A DNA stretch of 5,601 bases from Candidatus Methanoperedentaceae archaeon. Its GTDB lineage: Archaea > Halobacteriota > Methanosarcinia > Methanosarcinales > Methanoperedenaceae. Positions 1 through 5,591 of this stretch are shown piece after piece (position 1 is the first letter of the stretch; the number at the start of each line of letters is the position of its first letter). The notes below the pieces were generated by a model that had not been told where the DNA came from, did not search any database, and saw only the letters and a program-made list of their open reading frames with translations. The stretch lies in contig JACUTP010000124.1 in assembly GCA_014859785.1 (NCBI GenBank), positions 1 to 5,601 on the forward strand, written 5' to 3'. A program made the position numbers and the translations under genes.

Positions 1-100
1 CCTGTCCTTTTTTTGTCCAGGTTCTTCCGGGGTTTTTGAAATCTCCTACGTTTTCTTTCTTTTTTGCATCGACAGATATTACAGGATACCCTTGATTTAT
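1..100 (-). pseudogene. ISAzo13-like transposase fragment, runs off the left edge
   Basis: Read on the minus strand from about position 100 to position 1, the DNA encodes a peptide containing PVISVDAKKKENVGDF followed by KNPGRTW. This resembles the PVISVDTKKKE...GNFKN.GREW block of ISAzo13-family transposases, which holds a conserved Asp of the catalytic core. The similarity is recalled from family knowledge; no search was run. The reading frame stays open at higher coordinates (to about 255), but the peptide there does not look like the expected N-terminal half. The element therefore seems 5'-truncated or decayed near position 100. The C-terminal half, if present, lies outside the window. 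The rival plus-strand reading of the same bases is a low-complexity Phe-rich peptide and is less convincing. Whether the complete element is active cannot be judged from here. Confidence 0.65.
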
Positions 101-280
101 GCCAGGGACTTCTGTGAACGATGTGATGCCTGTTTTGGTACGGACCTCATTGAAATGCTGGATTCTGATATCCAGACATTTAAACGCAAGGAAGAATTCG
201 CTCCCGATAAGGCAAAAAACCTGGTGCAATTCGCCAGACAGGTTTTCCCACAAAGATTAAGGCAAAACATGCACAATTAA
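92..280 (+). CDS. Doubtful small ORF with a Cys-x2-Cys-x2-Cys motif, just upstream of queH
   Basis: A 62-residue ORF starts at TTG, with a weak AGGA at 83-86 as possible ribosome binding site, and stops 4 nt before the queH start. I do not recognise the protein. It has three cysteines near the N-terminus (FCERCDAC, residues 7-14), then a charged, probably helical stretch, and ends in a basic tail. In the same frame the reading is open to the left edge, but there it lies opposite the transposase fragment, so an upstream extension is unlikely. It may be a real small protein co-transcribed with queH, the remnant of a gene broken by the insertion element, or chance. The codons look reasonably gene-like, which is the only positive evidence besides the tight spacing. 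Confidence 0.3.
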   Translation: MIYARDFCERCDACFGTDLIEMLDSDIQTFKRKEEFAPDKAKNLVQFARQVFPQRLRQNMHN

Positions 281-284
281 TTGT

Positions 285-821
285 ATGCGAATCCTTGCCC
301 ACGTCTGTTGCGCGCCATGTTTCACGTACCCCCATAAGCAATTGGAAGAAGCAGGACATGATGTGACCGGGTTTTTTTACAATCCCAATATTCATCCGTA
401 TCTGGAATACATGACCCGTCTTAAGTCACTTGAAAAATACGTTGGGGTTAAAAGTGTTGATATAATCTATAAAGACGTTTACGATATTGAAAAATACCTC
501 AAAGGTGCGCTTGAATCACAGGACAGGTGTGCGTTTTGCTACGAATTAAGGCTTGAGGAAACGGCAAAAACCGCAAGTTCATCAAGATTCGATGCTTTCA
601 CAACAACGCTTCTTATCTCGCCGTACCAGAAACATGAATTGCTAAAAAAAACGGGTGAAAAAATCGGTGATGAATACGGTATAGAGTTCTATTACGAGGA
701 TTTCAGGAAAGGATACAGGGAATCCCGCGAGATTTCAAAAGGGCTTGAACTTTACATGCAAAAATACTGCGGCTGTATTTTCAGCGAAAAGGAGCGGTAT
801 CTCAGGCAGAAAAATCCATGA
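285..821 (+). CDS. queH: Epoxyqueuosine reductase QueH
   Basis: QueH (formerly DUF208) reduces the epoxide of epoxyqueuosine in tRNA to give queuosine, the last step of Q synthesis, using an iron-sulfur cluster instead of the cobalamin of the unrelated QueG. The 178-residue protein has the family hallmarks in order: LAHVCCAPC at residues 4-12 (Cys8, Cys9, Cys12), DRCAFCYELRL at 80-90 (Cys82, Cys85), TTTLLISPYQ at 106-115, and YCGCIFS at 161-167 (Cys162, Cys164). These cysteines are the expected metal ligands or catalytic residues of the family. Length is close to that of bacterial QueH. The ATG at 285 places the CC motif at the usual distance from the N-terminus; no strong Shine-Dalgarno is seen. 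It converges on tgt, overlapping its 3' end by 20 bp, and completes the pathway begun by tgt and queA. No secretion signal is visible, so it should be cytoplasmic. Confidence 0.93.
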   Translation: MRILAHVCCAPCFTYPHKQLEEAGHDVTGFFYNPNIHPYLEYMTRLKSLEKYVGVKSVDIIYKDVYDIEKYLKGALESQDRCAFCYELRLEETAKTASSSRFDAFTTTLLISPYQKHELLKKTGEKIGDEYGIEFYYEDFRKGYRESREISKGLELYMQKYCGCIFSEKERYLRQKNP

Positions 822-1902
822 TTACTTTTTCCTTAAATTCACTGAACCTGTCCTCAAGTATTGCCTGCCTTGCACCTTTTACTATCGACTGGATAAAGTA
901 CAGGTTATGTACAGATGCAAGCCTGGGAGCAAGCAGTTCCGACTCCCTGAAAAGATGATGAAGGTATGCCTTTGTATAATTCCGGCAGGTATAACACCCG
1001 CAATGCGCATCAACAGGAGCAAAATCCCGGGTAAATTTTCGCTTTGCAATATCAATACTGCCATTTGAGGTCATGAGCGTCTCGTGCCTTGCATTGCGCG
1101 TGGGAAAAGCGCTGTCAAATATATCAATACCCATTTCAATGGATTTTAGCAGTTCAACAGGCGAGCCGACACCCATCAGGTAGCGCGGCTTATTCTCTGG
1201 TACAAGCGGGATGCTGTAACGTAATACCTCGTCCATCACTTCCTTTGGCTCGCCAATTGAAAGACCTCCTATCCCGTACCCGTCAAAATCCATTGCTGTT
1301 AATTCTTTTGCGCATTTTTTCCGAAGGTCAGGAAACGTCCCGCCCTGGAGAATCGCAAATGAAAGCTGTCCCTCATTGTTTTCCACGGTCCGGGACATTT
1401 CCGCCCATTTAAGTGTCCGATTTACAGACACCTCGACAGCACCGTACTCACTCCCATAAGCAGGGCACTCATCCAGAATCATGGCAACATCGCTTCCAAG
1501 GGTTTTCTGTATCTCCATACAAAGCTGCGGTGAATAAGAATATTTTTTTCCGTCACGCGGGTTTTTGTAAGTAATACCATCGTCTGTAATCTTAAACGGG
1601 AAATCCTTGCGAATCATCTGGAAACCCCCGCTGTCTGTGAATATGCCGCCATCCCAGTTCATGAATTTATGCAGCCCCCCTGCTTCCCTGATAATATCAA
1701 TTCCGGGCGCAAGGAACAGATGAAATGCATTGCTGATAAGAACCTGTGTTCCCATACCGCGCAGTTCCTCTGGCGCCAGGGTCTTAACAGTTGCTTTTGT
1801 GGCAACAGGCATGAATGCCGGTGTCTCAATAATACCGTGGTTTGTTTTAAGAATCCCTGCCCTTGCACCTGTTTTTTTGTCTTTGTGTATCAGTTCGTAC
1901 AT
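802..1902 (-). CDS. tgt: tRNA-guanine transglycosylase, bacterial (queuosine) type
   Basis: This enzyme swaps guanine 34 in GUN-anticodon tRNAs (Asp, Asn, His, Tyr) for preQ1. The 366 residues match the single-domain bacterial form (E. coli about 375), without the extra C-terminal domains including PUA of archaeal TgtA. Visible motifs: TDSGGFQ (89-95, general-acid/base Asp90), DEC (144-146), QGG (186-188), GGLSIGE (212-218), the nucleophile in DIFDSAFPTRNAR (Asp263, 260-272), and zinc ligands Cys301, Cys303, Cys306 and His332. The DSGGFQ form and the zinc site with the HCGCYTC spacing favour the Q-type enzyme. Two sites differ from textbook bacterial sequences: VATKATVK instead of VGTQGTVK at 33-40, and Ser-Ile instead of Ala-Val in the GGL.. 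loop. The ATG lies 3 nt after the queA stop, with an AGG at 1909-1911 as ribosome binding site, so translation is probably coupled to queA. The 3' end overlaps queH. Confidence 0.95.
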   Translation of the reverse strand: MYELIHKDKKTGARAGILKTNHGIIETPAFMPVATKATVKTLAPEELRGMGTQVLISNAFHLFLAPGIDIIREAGGLHKFMNWDGGIFTDSGGFQMIRKDFPFKITDDGITYKNPRDGKKYSYSPQLCMEIQKTLGSDVAMILDECPAYGSEYGAVEVSVNRTLKWAEMSRTVENNEGQLSFAILQGGTFPDLRKKCAKELTAMDFDGYGIGGLSIGEPKEVMDEVLRYSIPLVPENKPRYLMGVGSPVELLKSIEMGIDIFDSAFPTRNARHETLMTSNGSIDIAKRKFTRDFAPVDAHCGCYTCRNYTKAYLHHLFRESELLAPRLASVHNLYFIQSIVKGARQAILEDRFSEFKEKVIMDFSA

Positions 1903-1905
1903 AAA

Positions 1906-2928
1906 TTACCTGAAAATAAACATTGCATCCCCGAAGCTGTAGAACCTGTATGAGTTCGATATGGCTGCATTATAGGCAGATAACACCCGCTCTTTGCCTG
2001 CAAAAGCACTCACAAGCATTAAAAGCGTGGATTTTGGAAGATGGAAGTTTGTGATGATACCGTCAATATTTGATTTGAACCTGTAGGGCGGATGTATGAA
2101 AAGAGTGCTGAATTCATGTTTTGGTGATATTTTCCCACCCATGCATGAGCTTTCAAGTGCTTTCACGGTTGTCGTGCCGCAAACTATTGTTTTTCCTTCT
2201 GTTTCATTGATGATGCCTGCGTTATCTTCTGTAATGGAATAAAATTCAGGCTCCATCACATGCTTCTCTACATGTTCGGTTTTTACCGGCATGAAAGTCC
2301 CGATGCCGACATGAAGGGTGACGTATGCGATATTGACTCCTTTGTCCTTTATCCTGCCAAGCAGCCCTGCCGTAAAATGAAGCCCTGCCGTTGGCGCTGC
2401 AATTGAGCCTTTTTCTTTTGAATAGACGGTCTGGTAGCGGTTCTTGTCTTCGAGTTTTTCCTTGATATAAGGTGGAAGCGGCGCCTCGCCTATTTTTTCA
2501 AGAATATCTTCAAGGTTCCCGCTGCAGTTAAAATCCAGAAGGTATTTTCCTGTATTTGTGTTTTTCCTGACCTCAAGCACCTCTGCCTCAAGCTCACCGA
2601 AATAGAGTTTTGCGCCCTCCTTTATGTTTTTCCCCTGAACCAGGCATTCATACCCTGCGCCGTTTTTTGAAACAACAAGCGCTTCCACGCGACCTCCTGT
2701 GATTTTTTTGCCTTTTAGCTTTGCGGGAACAACTTTTGAATCATTAAGTACGAGGGTGTCACCCTTTTCAAAGTAATCAATAATATCAAAAAAATGCCTG
2801 TGGTGAAGCTCATCTCCCACCACCATTAATCTTGATGAATCCCTCGGCTCGATTGGGTTTTGCGCAATGAGTTCTGCCGGGAGATGGTAATCAAAACCAG
2901 TCAGTTTCATCTTGCGCTTAGTTAACAT
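1906..2928 (-). CDS. queA: S-adenosylmethionine:tRNA ribosyltransferase-isomerase QueA
   Basis: QueA transfers and rearranges the ribosyl part of SAM onto preQ1-34 in tRNA, giving epoxyqueuosine. Family blocks occur in order along 340 residues: FDYHLPAELIAQNP (12-25), LVLNDSKVVPAKL (59-71), GEAPLPPYIKEKL (147-159), YQTVYS (165-170), AAPTAGLHFT (177-186), LHVGIGTFMPV (205-215), CGTTTVKALES (250-260), ITNFHLPKSTLLMLVSAFAG (292-311) and YRFYSFGDAMFIF (327-339). It looks intact. The longest frame starts at 2928, but family members usually begin directly at the equivalent of MKLTGFDYHLP, so the internal ATG at 2910 (residue 7, protein of 334 residues) is the more likely start. Neither start has a strong Shine-Dalgarno. 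It is the first gene of a two-gene operon with tgt, 3 nt downstream. Because QueA acts on preQ1-tRNA, its presence argues that the neighbouring Tgt inserts preQ1 rather than preformed queuine. Confidence 0.95.
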   Translation of the reverse strand: MLTKRKMKLTGFDYHLPAELIAQNPIEPRDSSRLMVVGDELHHRHFFDIIDYFEKGDTLVLNDSKVVPAKLKGKKITGGRVEALVVSKNGAGYECLVQGKNIKEGAKLYFGELEAEVLEVRKNTNTGKYLLDFNCSGNLEDILEKIGEAPLPPYIKEKLEDKNRYQTVYSKEKGSIAAPTAGLHFTAGLLGRIKDKGVNIAYVTLHVGIGTFMPVKTEHVEKHVMEPEFYSITEDNAGIINETEGKTIVCGTTTVKALESSCMGGKISPKHEFSTLFIHPPYRFKSNIDGIITNFHLPKSTLLMLVSAFAGKERVLSAYNAAISNSYRFYSFGDAMFIFR

Positions 2929-2955
2929 GCCGGGTTAAGTAATTTTTCTCAGGAC

Positions 2956-3004
2956 ATTGTCGGGATAAAACATTGGAATAATTGTCTAAAGCAAACTCGA
3001 CAAT
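2956..3004. promoter_or_regulatory. Three ATTGTC motifs upstream of queA
   Basis: ATTGTC occurs at 2956-2961 and 2981-2986 on the plus strand and as its complement GACAAT at 2999-3004. The last two form a 6-bp inverted repeat with a 12-nt spacer. They lie 28 to 76 bp from the queA start, where archaeal regulators often bind. In AT-rich DNA this may be chance; no regulator is assigned. Confidence 0.2.
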
Positions 3005-3191
3005 ACTGGCGCGCCACTACCATACTACAATACTATATTGTTATTTAATAGATCAGTCGTTTTCTATATTTTATACAAAAAACCATGTGATAACGTATTT
3101 TATAAACACAGTGACTTGCACTTTTTTGTTCTGCCATCCATATTTAGTACTATGGAATTCACGTTATAAGTTGCTCCAGGGCTGATCCCAA

Positions 3192-3207
3192 CCGCAGCAA
3201 GCTGCGG
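3192..3207. repeat. GC-rich REP-like hairpin
   Basis: CCGCAGC and GCTGCGG form a perfect inverted repeat around AA (in practice a 6-bp stem with a CAAG loop), standing out in an AT-rich spacer. The right arm continues as GGGGT, and the left arm is preceded by CCCAA, suggesting a once longer palindrome (ACCCCGCAGC...GCTGCGGGGT) with a damaged left arm. It has no T-run on either side that would make it an obvious terminator, so a dispersed REP-like repeat is the better guess. Confidence 0.45.
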
Positions 3208-3221
3208 GGTATAGTAATCAA

Positions 3222-3254
3222 ATAAAAAAGTAAAGCAGGCAAAAAGCCCGCTTT
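3222..3254 (-). terminator. Probable intrinsic terminator of hdrED
   Basis: Starting 10 nt after the hdrD stop, the minus-strand RNA can form a 9-bp stem (AAAGCGGGC with GCCUGCUUU, one G-U pair) around a UUUUU loop, followed by ACUUUUUUAU. The corresponding plus-strand RNA would have an A-C mismatch at the wobble position, so the structure favours the hdrD direction. A U-rich tract after the last gene also fits archaeal termination. Confidence 0.65.
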
Positions 3255-3264
3255 TTGTCAAAAA

Positions 3265-4590
3265 TTACTTATTCTCTTTTTTGGGTGGTTTTGGCGGTAT
3301 TGTCTGGGTCCTGAAAAGGTCACTGATTGTTTCTTTCGGGGCACCCGGTGTCGGTGATTTGATATCAGTGCTCAGTCCCATGAGATGGGCTGCCAGCACA
3401 ACAAGGTCGTCAACAGCAATATCTGCCTTGAGTTCATCCCTTCCGTCAATCAGGTTTCGCCTGCAGAACGGACATGTGCTTATAAGGGCTTCCGCACCTG
3501 TTACAAGTGCATCGTTTACCCTTGCGTTTGCAACAGCCTGTGCAAGGTCAGGAATACCGGCTTTTACACCGCCGCCTGCACCGCAGCATCTTTGCTCATT
3601 ACGGTTCCTTTCCATTTCAATAAGCTCGATTCCTGGCATGCTCTGCAATACCTTTCTCGGTTCCTCGAACACACCGACATGCCTGCCCAGATGGCATGGA
3701 TCATGGTATGTGACCTTTTTCTTGAGTTCCTTCTCCCATTTTATGTTTCCAGCTTCGAGCTGCTCTGCAAGGAACTGGGACATATGCAGTACTTCAAAAG
3801 GCAGTTCTCCACCGTATGCGCGCGGCCAGTCAATACTGGCAGCCCTGAAACATCCGGCACATGCGAATATCACACGTTTTGCACCACGTGCCTTAAGAGC
3901 TTCAACATTATGGATTGCAGCCAGTTTTGGCGTGTCGTTGATATGCTGCTGCCCTGTCCTTATAAGGGCTGAACCGCAGCACCATTCATCCTCACCGAGA
4001 ACCATGAACGGAACACCGAGTTTGTTCATAATCCGTGCCGTGCTGACACTGAGAACCTGCTGGTTGTATCCTGCTGTACATCCTATGAAATAAGCTATAT
4101 CAGCTTGTTCTGCAATCTCTATCTCCTCTGTCTTCCAGACGAGACGGTCTTTCTGGTCCTTCATGTACGGATTATGGTTTTCATTGATAAGTTTCGGGAA
4201 AAGGCTCTGTTTGCCGTATGGTCCGTCACCGCGCTTTACAAGGTTTGCACGGGTTGATTCCCAGAGTTCAATCGTATCAATACCTGCCGGACAGACCGTT
4301 CCGCACATACCGCATGTGGTACAGTTGTAAAGGTCGTCACAGAATTTCTTGATTTCCTCGTCCGGGATTTTCTCCGGACCGAAGATGGCTGCCTTTAAGC
4401 CAAAGCTTTTATTCATGAATTTCTTCCAGCGCAGGAGCTTGTCCCTTGGCTCGATGTCCTGGTTCTTATCCCTTCCATCATATGTCGGGCAGTATTTTAC
4501 ACATTCACCGCACCTGGTACATGCATCGAATTCCATTAACTGCTTGGCACTGAAATTAACAGTATTTATTGATGGTTGTTTTTTTACCAT
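3265..4590 (-). CDS. hdrD: Heterodisulfide reductase subunit D (catalytic, FeS/CCG protein)
   Basis: HdrD is the catalytic subunit of membrane-bound HdrDE. It reduces CoM-S-S-CoB to the two thiols at the end of methanogenic respiration, or works in reverse in methane oxidisers, and sits on the cytoplasmic face. Two 4Fe-4S ferredoxin motifs are present: Cys24, 27, 30, 34 and Cys90, 93, 96, 100. Two complete CCG domains follow: Cys171, Cys204-Cys205, Cys244-x2-Cys247, and Cys299, Cys335-Cys336, Cys373-x2-Cys376; these bind the special active-site clusters. Blocks such as MELDACTRCGEC-like MEFDACTRCGEC, EDEWCCGSALIRTGQ and QRCCGAGGGVKAG closely match what I recall of Methanosarcina HdrD. At 441 residues it is about 30 longer than that protein; the excess is a Pro/Lys-rich tail from about residue 409. 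The start ATG is preceded 7 nt upstream by GGGAGGAG. It lies 2 nt downstream of hdrE. Confidence 0.95.
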   Translation of the reverse strand: MVKKQPSINTVNFSAKQLMEFDACTRCGECVKYCPTYDGRDKNQDIEPRDKLLRWKKFMNKSFGLKAAIFGPEKIPDEEIKKFCDDLYNCTTCGMCGTVCPAGIDTIELWESTRANLVKRGDGPYGKQSLFPKLINENHNPYMKDQKDRLVWKTEEIEIAEQADIAYFIGCTAGYNQQVLSVSTARIMNKLGVPFMVLGEDEWCCGSALIRTGQQHINDTPKLAAIHNVEALKARGAKRVIFACAGCFRAASIDWPRAYGGELPFEVLHMSQFLAEQLEAGNIKWEKELKKKVTYHDPCHLGRHVGVFEEPRKVLQSMPGIELIEMERNRNEQRCCGAGGGVKAGIPDLAQAVANARVNDALVTGAEALISTCPFCRRNLIDGRDELKADIAVDDLVVLAAHLMGLSTDIKSPTPGAPKETISDLFRTQTIPPKPPKKENK

Positions 4591-4592
4591 TT

Positions 4593-5387
4593 TTATTCTC
4601 CTCCCTTGTTGACCAGAAGTATCAGTGGAGTTGCCATGATGTGAAGATACTTGCTAAAGGGAAGGTATGCTACGCAGAACAGCAGTGTGAAAACTTCATG
4701 GAACAATACGGTAAAATTGTTAAAGAAACCAGGGGGGTAATCAGAGATTATTGCCCTCTCAACATCTGCTGCAACACGAATGTCCTGGGCATAGAACCCT
4801 GTAACAACCACAATAAGTAATCCGATAACAAGTATCCAGTCAACTTCTGCATACCGTGCCTGGATATCTGTTCCCTTGAAAAATAATCTCCTTACAATAG
4901 CAATAACAATACCTGCAACAAGCATGTATCCAAACATGTCATTCAAACCCTCAAGTGACTGCCATACACCTATAAAGTATTCCGGACCTGCGTTTTTTAT
5001 GAACGGGCCGTAGAATTCTGCTCCTGCGGCAACGATTGTTAATATTAATAACCCGACCCAGCCCCAGAAAATCAATATGTGCATGAACCATTCAAGCTTC
5101 CTGCGCCTGAATGTGCGCCTCTGGAAGGCAACATCAAGTATAAGTACTTCCAGGAATTTCCCTATGCCTTTTGCAAACATCGCACCGATGATTAATTTCA
5201 GGGCACCAAACGCACCGGACGGTTCTGTTGCGCCTTCAGGGATTCCGCGTCCCCATTTGCTTAATTGTATATACATTCCAACAAGAAACAGGAATATTGA
5301 TATGATTGCAACGACAACCATTATCCTGTAATCTATAAACAGCGTTTCGAATACTGTTTTTCCAAATATTGTAAGACCTTCTGACAT
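4593..5387 (-). CDS. hdrE: Heterodisulfide reductase subunit E (b-type cytochrome membrane anchor)
   Basis: HdrE is the membrane cytochrome b subunit that passes electrons from a reduced membrane carrier (methanophenazine, or a quinone in some methanotrophs) to HdrD. The 264-residue protein has a NarI-like layout: hydrophobic segments at about 22-42, 100-120, 148-168, 183-200 and 225-250, plus a less hydrophobic one around 60-85. Candidate haem-ligand histidines lie in membrane segments: His103 (WFMHILIFWGW), His230 (LFHEVF) and His249 (KYLHI). Arg-rich RRTFRRRKLEW (90-100) just before a helix fits a cytoplasmic loop. Length agrees with Methanosarcina HdrE. Assignment as HdrE rather than another NarI-type anchor (for example of a Dsr or Nar complex) rests mainly on the downstream hdrD in the usual hdrED order. 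AGGAGG sits 5 nt before the ATG. Confidence 0.88.
   Translation of the reverse strand: MSEGLTIFGKTVFETLFIDYRIMVVVAIISIFLFLVGMYIQLSKWGRGIPEGATEPSGAFGALKLIIGAMFAKGIGKFLEVLILDVAFQRRTFRRRKLEWFMHILIFWGWVGLLILTIVAAGAEFYGPFIKNAGPEYFIGVWQSLEGLNDMFGYMLVAGIVIAIVRRLFFKGTDIQARYAEVDWILVIGLLIVVVTGFYAQDIRVAADVERAIISDYPPGFFNNFTVLFHEVFTLLFCVAYLPFSKYLHIMATPLILLVNKGGE
4598..4605 (-). promoter_or_regulatory. hdrD ribosome binding site inside the hdrE 3' end
   Basis: GGGAGGAG lies 7 nt before the hdrD ATG and also encodes most of the hdrE C-terminal Gly-Gly-Glu. The strong site lets ribosomes start or restart on hdrD right after finishing hdrE, keeping the two subunits balanced. Confidence 0.8.
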
Positions 5388-5392
5388 TTTAT

Positions 5393-5398
5393 CCTCCT
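5393..5398 (-). promoter_or_regulatory. hdrE ribosome binding site
   Basis: AGGAGG at 5 nt before the ATG at 5387 is a near-ideal Shine-Dalgarno and settles the hdrE start. It contrasts with the weak or absent sites of queH and queA. Confidence 0.85.
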
Positions 5399-5432
5399 AT
5401 ACAGTCTAAGACGGTTCATTTCCCTAAGAATC

Positions 5433-5452
5433 TAATTTATATTAATCTTTCG
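5433..5452 (-). promoter_or_regulatory. Archaeal promoter (BRE and TATA box) of hdrED
   Basis: On the minus strand CGAAAG (BRE-like, 5452-5447) is directly followed by ATTAATATAAATTA, a good archaeal TATA box. Transcription would be expected about 25 nt further down, near 5413, leaving a leader of roughly 25 nt that includes the AGGAGG. The site supports the archaeal origin of the DNA. Confidence 0.6.
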
Positions 5453-5466
5453 TTATAGACTGTATC

Positions 5467-5548
5467 AACCTCATATCCATGTATGCCACTCCTCCAGACA
5501 CGTATGTTCATATAGTATGTTCATATAACCTCATAATCCACGTATGCC
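5467..5548 (+). repeat. Imperfect direct repeat pair, about 60 bp apart
   Basis: Copy one (5467-5487) and copy two (5527-5548) share AACCTCATA, then TCCA, then GTATGCC, and differ by one inserted A and one T/C change. Both lie in non-coding DNA upstream of the hdrE promoter. The segment CTCCAGA also recurs (5492-5498 and 5570-5576), so a longer unit seems to have been partly duplicated. Confidence 0.6.
5502..5527 (+). repeat. Perfect 13-bp tandem duplication
   Basis: GTATGTTCATATA occurs twice back to back (5502-5514 and 5515-5527) with no mismatch. It begins 50 bp upstream of the proposed BRE of hdrE. Either a recent slippage event or a paired binding site would produce it. Confidence 0.75.
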
Positions 5549-5561
5549 GCAGGCATACGTG
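5539..5561. repeat. 10-bp inverted repeat (hairpin)
   Basis: CACGTATGCC and GGCATACGTG are perfect complements around a 3-nt GCA spacer. The left arm is part of the direct repeat described at 5467-5548, whose first copy lacks the matching right arm. No T-run follows on the plus strand. Confidence 0.75.
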
Positions 5562-5569
5562 TGTGCGCT

Positions 5570-5591
5570 CTCCAGAGGCGCAACTCTGGAG
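5570..5591. repeat. 8-bp inverted repeat (hairpin)
   Basis: CTCCAGAG and CTCTGGAG pair perfectly around a GCGCAA loop, immediately after the preceding hairpin. Two adjacent stem-loops suggest a structured intergenic element that continues past the right edge. Confidence 0.7.

Larger units (their letters stand above)
2929..3264. other. AT-rich intergenic spacer between queA and hdrD
   Basis: 336 bp without a convincing gene. It contains the hdrD terminator (3222-3254), a GC-rich hairpin (3192-3207), three degenerate tandem copies of an 8-mer (ACTACCAT, ACTACAAT, ACTATATT at 3016-3039) and the 10-bp palindrome TGGCGCGCCA (3007-3016). Several TATA-like stretches read on the minus strand, such as TTTATAAAA near 3098-3107, could drive queA, but the AT richness prevents choosing one. 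A TTG-started frame on the plus strand (2982-3185) has low-complexity Tyr/Phe-rich content and no family resemblance. No preQ1 riboswitch signature was recognised upstream of queA. Confidence 0.7.

Noticed and set aside
745..1068. Plus-strand frame continuing from queH into tgt
   Set aside because: Out of frame with queH and opposite the conserved zinc-binding end of Tgt; no plausible protein features.
2982..3185. Possible small protein in the queA-hdrD spacer
   Set aside because: TTG start without a ribosome binding site, aromatic-rich low-complexity translation, AT-rich non-coding character.
2929..3264. preQ1 riboswitch controlling queA-tgt
   Set aside because: No recognisable preQ1 aptamer core was found on the minus strand, and such riboswitches are known mainly from bacteria.
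3160..3264. tRNA gene near the GC-rich hairpin
   Set aside because: No T-arm GGTTC.A..CC signature or cloverleaf could be folded; only isolated hairpins are present.
3281..4093. Long plus-strand open frame (270 codons) opposite hdrD
   Set aside because: It is antisense to a protein with all HdrD motifs, and its own translation shows no recognisable family; it follows from the codon bias of hdrD.
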